A stretch of 6,130 nt of DNA from Candidatus Parvarchaeota archaeon. GTDB lineage: Archaea > Micrarchaeota > Micrarchaeia > Anstonellales > VGKX01. The notes under the pieces are model-generated. The model worked only from the letters and a program-made list of their open reading frames with translations, was not told where the DNA came from and made no database searches. The stretch's first letter is position 1; the number at the start of each line of letters is the position of its first letter. A program made the position numbers and the translations under genes. This document shows, piece by piece, positions 1 through 6,055 of this stretch. The DNA lies in assembly GCA_016866895.1 (NCBI GenBank), contig VGKX01000068.1, positions 1 through 6,130 of the forward strand, given 5' to 3'.

Positions 1-2
1 TG

Positions 3-734
3 AAAAAAAGATATCCGAAATTCAGCTTTGAGTGCGAGGCTGGAAGCATCAGGGAAGGCGAGATAGTCGGTGTAGTTGGGCGCAATGCAACTGGAAAATC
101 GCTTTTTGTAAAGATGCTTGCAGGCGTTGTAAAGCCTGATTCGGGTGGCACTGACGGTGCGCTTAAGGTTTCATACAAGCCCCAGTACATAAGCTACGAA
201 GGCGAGGAGAAGGTTGGAGAGCTTTTTTCAAGGCACAAGCTCAATTCTGCAGTTTTTGAGGAGGCCAGAAGGAGGCTTGAGCTTTCAGGCCTGCAGGAAA
301 AGAGGCTTGACCAGCTTTCAGGGGGCGAGCTTCAGCGCGTTGCAATAACCCTTGCCCTGTCGCAGGAGGCCGATTTGTACCTTTTTGACGAGCCGTCCGC
401 CTATCTTGACATTGAGCAGAGGCTGCACTTTTCCCACCTGCTCCACAGCATCATTGAAAGCGGCGAAAAAGCTGCCTTTGTTGTTGACCATGACATTGCA
501 CTTGTGGATGCTGTTGCAACAAGGCTGATGGTGTTTGAAGGCACCGGAGGGCAAACCGGCAGGGCTGGCTGCCCAAAAGGGAAAAAGGACGGGCTAAACG
601 GCTTTTTGAAGATGCTTGGAATAACCATGAGGCGGGACAAGGATTCTGGAAGGCCAAGGATAAACAAGCCTGATAGCGCCTTGGACAGGGAGCAGAAGGA
701 AAGCGGGGAGCATTATAGTGGTAAGGCGGGGTGA
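3..734 (+). CDS. ABCE1/Rli1 ribosome-recycling ATPase, C-terminal half (5' partial)
   Basis: This is the second nucleotide-binding domain and C-terminus of ABCE1 (Rli1), the soluble twin-ATPase that splits archaeal ribosomes into subunits after termination. About 243 codons are visible; the Fe-S domain and first ATPase domain lie off the left edge. Numbering from codon 3-5, the Walker A is GRNATGKS (residues 26-33, nt 78-101) and the Q-loop is YKPQYI (Gln at nt 183-185). The ABC signature LSGGELQRVAI starts near nt 315. Walker B is LYLFDEP (Asp-Glu at nt 387-392), followed by the D-loop SAYLD, and the H-loop His is at nt 489-491. The family C-terminus follows: FLKMLGITMRRD, then GRPRINKP and LDREQK. 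The phrases YLDIEQRL and RPRINKP are typical of ABCE1 and argue against a transporter ATPase. There is no membrane segment. The Walker A is somewhat unusual in sequence but keeps GxxxxGK[ST]. The end looks complete, so this is not a pseudogene. Confidence 0.95.
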   Translation, partial: KKRYPKFSFECEAGSIREGEIVGVVGRNATGKSLFVKMLAGVVKPDSGGTDGALKVSYKPQYISYEGEEKVGELFSRHKLNSAVFEEARRRLELSGLQEKRLDQLSGGELQRVAITLALSQEADLYLFDEPSAYLDIEQRLHFSHLLHSIIESGEKAAFVVDHDIALVDAVATRLMVFEGTGGQTGRAGCPKGKKDGLNGFLKMLGITMRRDKDSGRPRINKPDSALDREQKESGEHYSGKAG

Positions 735-804
735 GGCTGCCTCAAGTGCGCCTGAAGTCCTTAGCGGAAAACCACTTGACAAGTCAACGATTAAGCCCAA
801 TAAC

Positions 805-811
805 TTTTTTT
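805..811 (+). terminator. Oligo-T run, candidate terminator of ABCE1
   Basis: Seven consecutive T on the plus strand lie about 70 bp past the ABCE1 stop codon. Archaeal RNA polymerase can terminate at U-tracts without a stable stem-loop, and no good hairpin precedes this run. The call rests on position and composition only. Confidence 0.4.
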
Positions 812-823
812 CAAGCAGCCTAG

Positions 824-861
824 GTTGGTTCTTCATAAAGCTCAAGTCCTGACGAACCAAC
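824..861. repeat. 8-bp perfect inverted repeat, possible hairpin
   Basis: GTTGGTTC at 824-831 pairs exactly with GAACCAAC at 854-861, across a 22-base loop. It lies after the T-run and about 180 bp before the next start codon. It could be an RNA hairpin or a binding site for a dimeric regulator. It is too short to be a tRNA. Confidence 0.4.
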
Positions 862-1028
862 TTACAGCACTTTTGAGCATTAGTCCTGTTCTTCAAAAGC
901 GTTTGGATTTGCCAATATTAACAGAGATTATTAAGATTAGCATACTGAATAAAGTCATGAAAAAACACAAAATGAAAATAGAAATATCAAGTCGGAATGT
1001 GGAGGACAGGGGAAGTTAGACTAAGGCC

Positions 1029-1033
1029 AGGTG
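1029..1033 (+). promoter_or_regulatory. Shine-Dalgarno AGGTG fixing the start at 1039
   Basis: AGGTG lies five bases before the ATG at 1039 and matches the archaeal anti-Shine-Dalgarno sequence. The in-frame upstream ATG at 997 has no such site, so the later start is preferred. Confidence 0.6.
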
Positions 1034-1038
1034 GAATC

Positions 1039-2172
1039 ATGAATTCATTAGCAGAGAGGGTGGCCGCCAATGTCGGGCTTCAGAAGATAGTAAACGTTAT
1101 TAGCAAAGCTGGCAAGACTGAGCTGATGCGCAGTTTTGGCAGGATGAATCCGATAATCACCTCGGTCAACGGCAAATATGTCGACCCATCTGGAAAACTT
1201 GTTGCAGCCATTCCAGGCTATGAAGATGTAGAACAATATGAAGGCGATTTGGAAAGGAAATTGCAAAAATATAGGAGGCAATTCGAGGGGGAGTGGCTTA
1301 GGATAAGGCTTGAAATTGGTTCAGGCGGGATGAAGGAATTGATGGGGTTGCTTGATGACAGGGAAAGAGAACGCCGTTTGACAAATTGCAAAAACATTGA
1401 TGAGGCAGTAGCCCTGATGCTAGACTGGCTAAATGAAATGATAGGCGGGCAATACGGAAAATATATCAAAAAGATACTGAGGGCTACAAGGAGCTATTGC
1501 AAAGAAAGAAATGAAATAACAAATGTGCCATCTGGATTCAGATTTGGCCCAGATGAGCTTGACAAGGGGAACTTGGCAGAGGCACTTATGCCAGAAAAGT
1601 ACAAGGAAGTTGGATTGAGGGGGGGCATATCTACCAAGGAGGGCAGCTGGATTAAACTTATCGGCGGCAGGCTAGCAAAGATAATGAAAAAAAGCGCCAA
1701 GGCAAAGTTTTCAGTCAGGGTTGAAGGCGGTGAGCCAATCGTATGTCTTAAGTACCTTGCATTCAATTTTGGGACTGACAAGTATGACTTGGTTGTAGTT
1801 CTTGACAGGCAAGGCATTAGACAGCTGCGCCATAGGGAAGTTAGTGTGCCAACATTACTTAGAATAATAGCTAAAGACAACACCCCACAAGACGGTGAAT
1901 TCAAAAAGACAATACAGTTGGTTTCCCTGATGGAGATGTTCGGGCAGCAGGAGAAATATATAACACAGGAGGATTTGTCAAAAATTGAGATAAGCGCAGC
2001 ATGGGGTTCGGCAAGCAGCGGTGAAAAAGGGGAAATAACCCTATCGGTGCCTAATTTCAGCTCGATTAGAAAAAATCCGAAGATACTTGGCGGCATTCCA
2101 TTTGCAGCTGCAGTCGAATTCGGAGTGAAAAACTACGATAAGATCATCGAGGCAAGCGGGATAAAAAGTTAG
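1039..2172 (+). CDS. Uncharacterised 377-residue soluble protein
   Basis: I do not recognise this protein. The chosen ATG has AGGTG five bases upstream. A start at 997 would add 14 residues but lacks a ribosome-binding site. The product has no signal peptide or membrane segment and is probably cytoplasmic. Residues 1-60 are mixed and glycine-containing. Residues 65-160 are charged and mostly helical (for example LERKLQKYRRQFEGEWLRIR), with Cys at 117 and 154. Residues 222-264 look like beta strands (AKFSVRVEGGEPIVCLKYLA, then YDLVVVLDRQGI). The C-terminal part is mixed alpha/beta and ends IEASGIKS. No nucleotide-binding loop, metal-binding cluster or known catalytic motif is visible. It stands alone on the plus strand, and the next gene is convergent, 115 bp beyond the stop. 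The long frame and normal-looking composition support a real gene. Confidence 0.8.
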   Translation: MNSLAERVAANVGLQKIVNVISKAGKTELMRSFGRMNPIITSVNGKYVDPSGKLVAAIPGYEDVEQYEGDLERKLQKYRRQFEGEWLRIRLEIGSGGMKELMGLLDDRERERRLTNCKNIDEAVALMLDWLNEMIGGQYGKYIKKILRATRSYCKERNEITNVPSGFRFGPDELDKGNLAEALMPEKYKEVGLRGGISTKEGSWIKLIGGRLAKIMKKSAKAKFSVRVEGGEPIVCLKYLAFNFGTDKYDLVVVLDRQGIRQLRHREVSVPTLLRIIAKDNTPQDGEFKKTIQLVSLMEMFGQQEKYITQEDLSKIEISAAWGSASSGEKGEITLSVPNFSSIRKNPKILGGIPFAAAVEFGVKNYDKIIEASGIKS

Positions 2173-2276
2173 CGTATTAGGCAAAATGCAGATTAGAGGC
2201 AACGGGTATTGAAGATATTGGCGCGCTTAGGGAGCTGACCTGTACTAGGCTGGAAGGATGCTTGTCAATCCATGCC

Positions 2277-2281
2277 AAAAA
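2277..2281 (-). terminator. Weak oligo-T run after the ChaN/TIKI-like gene
   Basis: Five T on the minus strand begin seven bases past the stop codon at 2288-2290, in the 115-bp gap between the two convergent genes. It is a plausible but weak archaeal U-tract terminator. I see nothing else definite in this gap. Confidence 0.25.
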
Positions 2282-2287
2282 CAGCAT

Positions 2288-3688
2288 TCAACCGAGGCTT
2301 GCCGGTTTCAGATAGTCGTCCCAAAACCTGAACTCAAAGGCAGTTGACCTTCCCTCTTCAAGAGCCTTCATTTGGCCAACAACCACATCTATTTCAGCAA
2401 ACTCCTTGACAGTTTGCGGAAGGTGGTATAGGAAGTCAAATGCAACAGGGGAATCCCTCATGTCAACAATGAACTTTTCACGCTCAATGCCAAGTTGCTT
2501 AATTGCAGCAAGGTAAATGGTTTGGGGCATCTCAACAAACCTCCTTTGCCCGAACTCAAACTCGTTGCTAAGAAAATAAACGTGGCCTGTTTTTCCTGTT
2601 GCGTACTCAACTACAGCAGGGATGCCCGACCCTTTTCTCAGATGCATGCCACCAACAAATACAACTGCCTTTGCACCATCTGATTCAACCAGTTTTGCAA
2701 TGTTTGCGCCCATAATTATATCCCGCCTTCTGGTGTCATCAAGGTCCTGCTGGGAATAGGTGTTCATGCTTGCATCTACGGAGGCGATGGAAAAACCCAT
2801 ACTTAGGGCCGTGTTGTAAAGCTTAAGCTCGTTTTCAAACTTTGCAATGTTGATTTTTGATGCAAGCACCATCTGGTCATAAAACGCAGACTGGACAGGT
2901 GATAGCGTGCCATTGGATTTGTTTTCCTCAAAAATCGAAAGAGCGTACTTTAACTGCTCTAGTATGGATTTGCAAAAGTCAATTGGATTGGATTCCATTG
3001 GAAATTCTGTTGCAATAATGCTAAACCCGGCTTGCTTGAGTTGCGGCAAAAGAGCCTCTATTTCAAGTGGGATTTGAGGGCTGTAATGGTAGTCATTAAA
3101 GTAAATCACGTCTTTTGAAAGCGATTGTGAAATGTCATCAGAAAGCCTGTTTTTGGTAATTTGCAACCTTGCATCTTCAATGCCAAGCATTGTAAAGCCG
3201 GCCTTCCCAAGCTGCCGCTCAACTTCGGCGGCATTTGAGGAAATTTGGAAATAAGCGTCTGGAAGTGACGCAAGGTCAGGGTAGGCCTTTGAGCAAGCCA
3301 GCGAATTTCTCAAAAAATACCTTACTTGCCCAGTGTCACTAATATCGCACTTTTGTGCAAGCGACTGGGCCGCATTCTCAAGAAGCCTTGAAAGGACCGG
3401 GTCATCCAATAGAATCTGCTGCTTGAAGTCAAGCGAATTTGAGGAGAGATATGCCTTAATATTTTCGATATGGTCTGAAAATGATTCTTTGAGGAGTGCA
3501 GGCACGCCAAAGGCAATAGCTGCGCCCCCAACTGCGGCACCTATGCCAAGCTTCCAAAGAAAATTTCTCCTGCTTTTTTGGAATGCTTCCGCTTGCGCTG
3601 AAGTCATCTTAGTTTTACCGGACTTGGCATCCCCAGCATCTCTTTTAGGCAGCAAATAGCTTGAAAGTGACATAAGGAAAGTTCTCAT
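2288..3688 (-). CDS. Tat-exported or anchored protein with ChaN/TIKI/EreA-superfamily domain
   Basis: The N-terminus is a hydrophilic lead, then KSRRNFLWKLG (Arg40-Arg41) and a hydrophobic stretch to about residue 62. This is close to the twin-arginine consensus S-R-R-x-F-L-K and implies folded export, with the segment cleaved or kept as an anchor. Residues about 193-375 carry the ordered motifs of the ChaN/TIKI/TraB/EreA superfamily: DVIYFNDYH (His201), SIIATEF (Glu228), RRRDIIMGANI (Arg321 to Asp323) and VVFVGGMHLRKGSGIP (His349). The last closely resembles the GNGHxRxDxGxP motif of ChaN haem-binding proteins. Members include haem-binding lipoproteins, metalloproteases and erythromycin esterases, so the substrate here is unknown. 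Residues 63-190 and 376-466 match nothing I know. The 466-residue start is the longest. A TATA box centred about 25 bp before Met6 suggests a leaderless start at 3673 (461 residues). It is transcribed separately from the operon to its right. Confidence 0.8.
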   Translation of the reverse strand: MRTFLMSLSSYLLPKRDAGDAKSGKTKMTSAQAEAFQKSRRNFLWKLGIGAAVGGAAIAFGVPALLKESFSDHIENIKAYLSSNSLDFKQQILLDDPVLSRLLENAAQSLAQKCDISDTGQVRYFLRNSLACSKAYPDLASLPDAYFQISSNAAEVERQLGKAGFTMLGIEDARLQITKNRLSDDISQSLSKDVIYFNDYHYSPQIPLEIEALLPQLKQAGFSIIATEFPMESNPIDFCKSILEQLKYALSIFEENKSNGTLSPVQSAFYDQMVLASKINIAKFENELKLYNTALSMGFSIASVDASMNTYSQQDLDDTRRRDIIMGANIAKLVESDGAKAVVFVGGMHLRKGSGIPAVVEYATGKTGHVYFLSNEFEFGQRRFVEMPQTIYLAAIKQLGIEREKFIVDMRDSPVAFDFLYHLPQTVKEFAEIDVVVGQMKALEEGRSTAFEFRFWDDYLKPASLG

Positions 3689-3694
3689 CCAAGG

Positions 3695-3702
3695 TTTATA
3701 AA
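3695..3702 (-). promoter_or_regulatory. Archaeal TATA box of the ChaN/TIKI-like gene
   Basis: The minus strand reads TTTATAAA here, within ATATATTTATAAAC. Its centre lies about 25 bp upstream of the second in-frame ATG (3671-3673) but only about 11 bp from the first (3686-3688). Archaeal transcripts normally start 24-28 bp from the TATA centre. That would give a leaderless mRNA beginning at the second ATG. Confidence 0.55.
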
Positions 3703-3749
3703 TATATGGTTATTTATGTAAAGATATGAAAATGTGTGTTTTTGCGCCT

Positions 3750-3771
3750 AAAAACGATTTTGAGTCAAAAA
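3750..3771 (-). terminator. Two oligo-T runs downstream of the coiled-coil operon
   Basis: On the minus strand there are runs of five T at 3771-3767 and 3754-3750. They follow the last degenerate tail repeat and precede the promoter of the next minus-strand gene. Paired U-tracts fit an archaeal terminator for the operon upstream. No strong hairpin is seen. Confidence 0.4.
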
Positions 3772-3959
3772 CTTGATTATGGCTTGTAGGGCTTGAAGCA
3801 GTTGAAGGAAGACGTGACCTGAAGCCTGACCAGCTTCACTTCTTCATTATCTGCTCATTCATCGAGGGAAGGACTTGAAGGCAGCTTGAAACTCGACCAT
3901 TTTCATTTTTTCATTATCGTCTCGTTCATTGATGGCAGTGCCTGCAGCTCGACCATCTT
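3772..3959 (-). repeat. Three tandem copies of the coiled-coil gene's C-terminal tail
   Basis: Copy 1 (3959 down to 3903) is the end of the intact gene, encoding KMVELQALPSMNETIMKK and its stop. Copy 2 (3902 down to 3836) starts directly after that stop with ATGGTCGAG and reads MVEFQAAFKS. After a change of frame it reads LPSMNEQIMKK and a stop, so 10 of 11 residues of the end match copy 1. Copy 3 (about 3835 down to 3772) is more worn. It begins AAGCTGGTCAGGCTTCAGG, reads KLVRLQ where copy 1 reads KMVELQ, and later shares CTTCAAG and ATAAT with copy 2. Repeat starts are 56 and then 67 bp apart. The 11-bp difference is not a multiple of three, which accounts for the frame change. Decay increases away from the intact gene. 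Confidence 0.75.
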
Positions 3960-4901
3960 CAAATCGGGCTTGAGTGCCTGCTCAAGTGCAGCCTGCACGT
4001 CTTTTTTGTCCTGGGCTGATTTGAGTGCCGAAAGCCTGGACGATAGGTCAACTGTGACCTCCCCCGCCATCTGCGAAGCCTGTTTCAACTCACTTGGGGG
4101 CACGACCGAGGAAAGAGACTCCCTAAAATCAGAGACTAGCGACTCCAGCTTTTGCTTTGCCGCTTCCTGCTCTTTCAAGTTCTTTTTGGCTTTTTCCTCC
4201 TTGGAAAGAAGGGCGCCGGATTCCTTTTCCTTGCTTCTGCCTGCAACAGTTGCTTCGGCAATTAACATGGATAATTTTTTGATTGCCATATTATTTTTGA
4301 ATGATTGGCTATCCATAAAACTCTTCAGGGACACCATTGCCCTCTGGTTCATCATGATAAGCTTTACAACCGCCTGCCTGACTTTGGAGACAAAATCATC
4401 GGCCTTTGCAAGCAGGTTTTGAATGTTGTAGCTCCAGTGCTTTGCAAGATTCTGCAATTCCTCAACGCTTTTTGCCGCAAATACTTCTTCATCTCTCCCC
4501 TCCTTTGTCTTCATGTCTATTTCGCCTTTTACATATTCGAGAGCATTCTTTTCTAGGATAAACAATTGTAAACACGAGAATTTTAACTGTCCAGATGAGA
4601 TTGCCTGGTCTGTTTTTTGTGCATCTGAAATAGTCGCCGGGGTGGAATACTTGCTGATAAGAGAAACAGATTTTGTAATGCAATCTAAACGGTTTGTGTG
4701 AGTTGTTTTTGTAAGCTCATTATCAAGGTTTTTTTTCTGTTCTGGAGCAATAAGACCATTGCTGGAAAAAGAAGCGGCTATGTTTTGGAAAGTTTTTTGG
4801 ACTTGATTTATGGCGGCTTGGTTGGCTGCGCGATTTCTTTCTTGGTTCCCAAACTCCGTTTCACCAACCATAGACTGTCCAGTCTGGAACAAAAAGACCA
4901 T
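3903..4901 (-). CDS. Helical/coiled-coil protein, 332 residues, second gene of the operon
   Basis: I cannot assign a family. The protein is almost wholly helical and rich in Lys, Glu, Gln, Ala and Ser. The most charged stretch is residues 223-262 (KEKESGALLSKEEKAKKNLK onward), a likely coiled coil, and a moderately hydrophobic helix lies at about 176-190. There is no clear signal peptide; the short MVFLF start is too brief to be one. The ATG lies 8 bp after the stop of the exported 319-residue gene, with a weak AGG in the overlap region, so the two are probably co-transcribed and perhaps translationally coupled. Met11 is an alternative start but has no better site. The tail KMVELQALPSMNETIMKK is repeated downstream (3772-3902). 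Residues 246-286 match a gene remnant at 5927-6049. Such duplication suggests a small lineage-specific family. A structural or scaffold role is only a guess. Confidence 0.8.
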   Translation of the reverse strand: MVFLFQTGQSMVGETEFGNQERNRAANQAAINQVQKTFQNIAASFSSNGLIAPEQKKNLDNELTKTTHTNRLDCITKSVSLISKYSTPATISDAQKTDQAISSGQLKFSCLQLFILEKNALEYVKGEIDMKTKEGRDEEVFAAKSVEELQNLAKHWSYNIQNLLAKADDFVSKVRQAVVKLIMMNQRAMVSLKSFMDSQSFKNNMAIKKLSMLIAEATVAGRSKEKESGALLSKEEKAKKNLKEQEAAKQKLESLVSDFRESLSSVVPPSELKQASQMAGEVTVDLSSRLSALKSAQDKKDVQAALEQALKPDLKMVELQALPSMNETIMKK

Positions 4902-4909
4902 AATAAAAC

Positions 4910-5869
4910 CTAGTTAAACGGATTAGGATACTTGCTAATATCTGCCTGCTGAATTTCTCTAATTTTTGAAGACCCGCCGCTTATGTTGACAAGGTATATA
5001 GTTGAACCGTTTTGTCCCCTTAGTGCAGCATAATAGTTGCCATCCGAAGGCAGCTGAACAAGACCTATTTGGGGGTTTTGCAAGTTATTCCAGAATGATG
5101 AGTATGTGGATGCCAAGTCTAAAGCCGCACCGAATTCCACTCCGTCCTTCAAAAATGAATAGTATAACTGGCCATTGGAATATACAACAACCCCGCCTAC
5201 CTTTTCGCCTAACCAGTCAATAACCATTACCTTGTAGTCATTGCCAATCCTTGTGCTGGACGTGTTGGACATTGTAAAGAAGTCTATTTTGTTGTTCATC
5301 AAATCAGAAACGGGGTCTGCAACAACCATTATTCCCCATGCCTTGGGGTCAATGGCACAGAAGATATGCTTCATTTGGCCATTGACCTCTTTGGTGCCAA
5401 CATAGACTGACTTGACTTCCTTTGAGAACCTGGTTATTCCAATTTTTCTTATATACTCAGTTACATCATATGCAGCTGGAAGTGGGGCTTTCGGAATCAT
5501 GAATTGGACAGTAGTGATATTTGGATTGGCTGACATGCCGCGACCATCAGAAACCCACGATTCGCAAGTTAGATCCCCTGCAACCAAATTCTTATGCGTA
5601 AACCAACTCTCCGCCACTTCCTTGGCAACTGTCGGAACCTGCTTTCCCCCCTTTACTTTTGCAAAAAGAGAGCTTCCCACTGTTTTTGTGTCAAATATCT
5701 TTGAAAACAAGTCAAAAACAACAGGTTTGAAGGCAACGCTTAGGCCGGTTAAGGCGATAAGTGTCAACGCTTTCCTCCTGCCCATGCCATGTTTGCCTGT
5801 TTTTTTAGAAGAAGTGTCCTGGGGAATTTGGTCCTTTTGACTGTGAAAAAATGCCCTGTTTGCCGCCAT
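4910..5869 (-). CDS. Exported or anchored beta-rich protein, 319 residues, first gene of the operon
   Basis: The N-terminus is about 28 hydrophilic residues, then GMGRRKALTLIALTGLSVAF (Arg31-Arg32 and a hydrophobic segment to about residue 52). This is a weak twin-arginine signal or an uncleaved membrane anchor with the bulk outside. The ectodomain (about 60-319) appears beta-rich with many Gly, Asn, Ser and Tyr: GGVVVYSNGQLYYSF, NYYAALRGQNGSTIYLVNIS. It has four N-x-S/T sites (Asn117, 202, 287, 295) that could be glycosylated in an archaeon, and Cys102 and Cys171. The repeated strand pattern near the end recalls a propeller or beta-sandwich, but I recognise no family or catalytic motif. A TATA box 29-36 bp before the ATG supports the chosen start and a very short leader. 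It leads the operon with the coiled-coil gene 8 bp downstream, so the products may interact. Confidence 0.8.
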   Translation of the reverse strand: MAANRAFFHSQKDQIPQDTSSKKTGKHGMGRRKALTLIALTGLSVAFKPVVFDLFSKIFDTKTVGSSLFAKVKGGKQVPTVAKEVAESWFTHKNLVAGDLTCESWVSDGRGMSANPNITTVQFMIPKAPLPAAYDVTEYIRKIGITRFSKEVKSVYVGTKEVNGQMKHIFCAIDPKAWGIMVVADPVSDLMNNKIDFFTMSNTSSTRIGNDYKVMVIDWLGEKVGGVVVYSNGQLYYSFLKDGVEFGAALDLASTYSSFWNNLQNPQIGLVQLPSDGNYYAALRGQNGSTIYLVNISGGSSKIREIQQADISKYPNPFN

Positions 5870-5878
5870 GATTATCAG

Positions 5879-6055
5879 TTATATTGCCTTAAAGTTGTAT
5901 ATAAAGCTAACGAATGGGAAATACGTAAAGTCAACAGTAACCTCCCCTGCAGCCTGTGCCGCTTTGCCCAGAACTGGAGGAGGAAAAACAGCGACAAGGG
6001 ACTTTCTAAACTCCCTCACAAGGCCTTCAAGCCTCATTTTTGCCGCAAAACTGAC
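5879..6055 (-). pseudogene. Remnant of a second coiled-coil gene copy after uvrC
   Basis: After the uvrC stop the same frame stays open for 58 codons. From FAAKMRLEGLVREF to GEVTVDF (6049 down to 5927) it matches residues 246-286 of the intact coiled-coil protein without gaps, with 24 of 41 residues identical by eye. Shared blocks include AAK, FR.SL, PP and AGEVTVD. The match then ends, and the frame continues for 15 unrelated residues (TYFPFVSFIYNFKAI) that cover the promoter of the 319-residue gene. The first ATG is at 6037, which would give a 52-residue peptide. It has no ribosome-binding site and lacks both ends of the family, so decay is likelier than a working small protein. It is too diverged for a recent duplication. 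Confidence 0.7.
5898..5905 (-). promoter_or_regulatory. Archaeal TATA box of the two-gene operon
   Basis: The minus strand reads TTTATATA, centred about 33 bp before the ATG at 5869. This predicts a transcript starting a few bases upstream of the start codon, so the mRNA is nearly leaderless. It lies inside the open frame that trails the coiled-coil remnant. Confidence 0.6.

Larger units (their letters stand above)
735..1038. other. Intergenic region between ABCE1 and the 377-residue protein gene
   Basis: These 304 bases hold no gene I can support. Visible items are a run of seven T at 805-811, a perfect 8-bp inverted repeat (824-831 with 854-861), and an AT-rich stretch from about 900 to 990 that probably holds the promoter of the next gene. 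I cannot pick one convincing TATA box there. Two short open frames cross the region: a GTG-start frame of 44 codons (718-852) that overlaps the ABCE1 stop, and a TTG-start frame of 64 codons (825-1019). Neither resembles a known protein. Confidence 0.6.

Noticed and set aside
824..861. tRNA-like sequence (CTCAAGTCCTGACGAACCA resembles a T-arm and acceptor end)
   Set aside because: The paired ends are only 38 bases apart, with no D-arm or anticodon arm, so no tRNA can form.
825..1019. TTG-start frame of 64 codons before the 377-residue gene
   Set aside because: It has no ribosome-binding site, an AT-driven composition (Ile, Leu, Lys), starts inside the inverted repeat and has no recognisable similarity. 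A small gene cannot be excluded.
1494..2096. Open frame of 200 codons on the minus strand
   Set aside because: It lies wholly antisense to the 377-residue gene, has no ribosome-binding site or promoter, and its Ser/Pro/Leu-rich composition is typical of a shadow frame.
2176..2287. Minus-strand frame of 36 codons starting with ATG directly after the stop of the ChaN/TIKI-like gene
   Set aside because: It has no similarity to anything recognised, contains the likely T-run terminator near its start, and its length is within chance.
2181..2312. Plus-strand frame reading TGIEDIGALRELTCTRLEGC, reminiscent of a leucine-rich repeat
   Set aside because: It is too short, has no start codon, runs into the 3' end of the convergent gene, and a single LRR-like match can arise by chance.
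3772..3959. Attachment-site duplication from a mobile element at a gene 3' end
   Set aside because: The copies are directly adjacent, with no integrase or cargo between them and no tRNA nearby, so tandem duplication is a simpler reading.
3886..4422. Open frame of 178 codons on the plus strand
   Set aside because: It is antisense to the coiled-coil gene and rich in Ser, Cys and Phe, as expected from the complement of Lys/Glu/Ala codons.
5412..5840. Open frame of 142 codons on the plus strand
   Set aside because: It is antisense to the 319-residue exported protein, whose signal segment, promoter and operon position make the minus strand the real coding strand.
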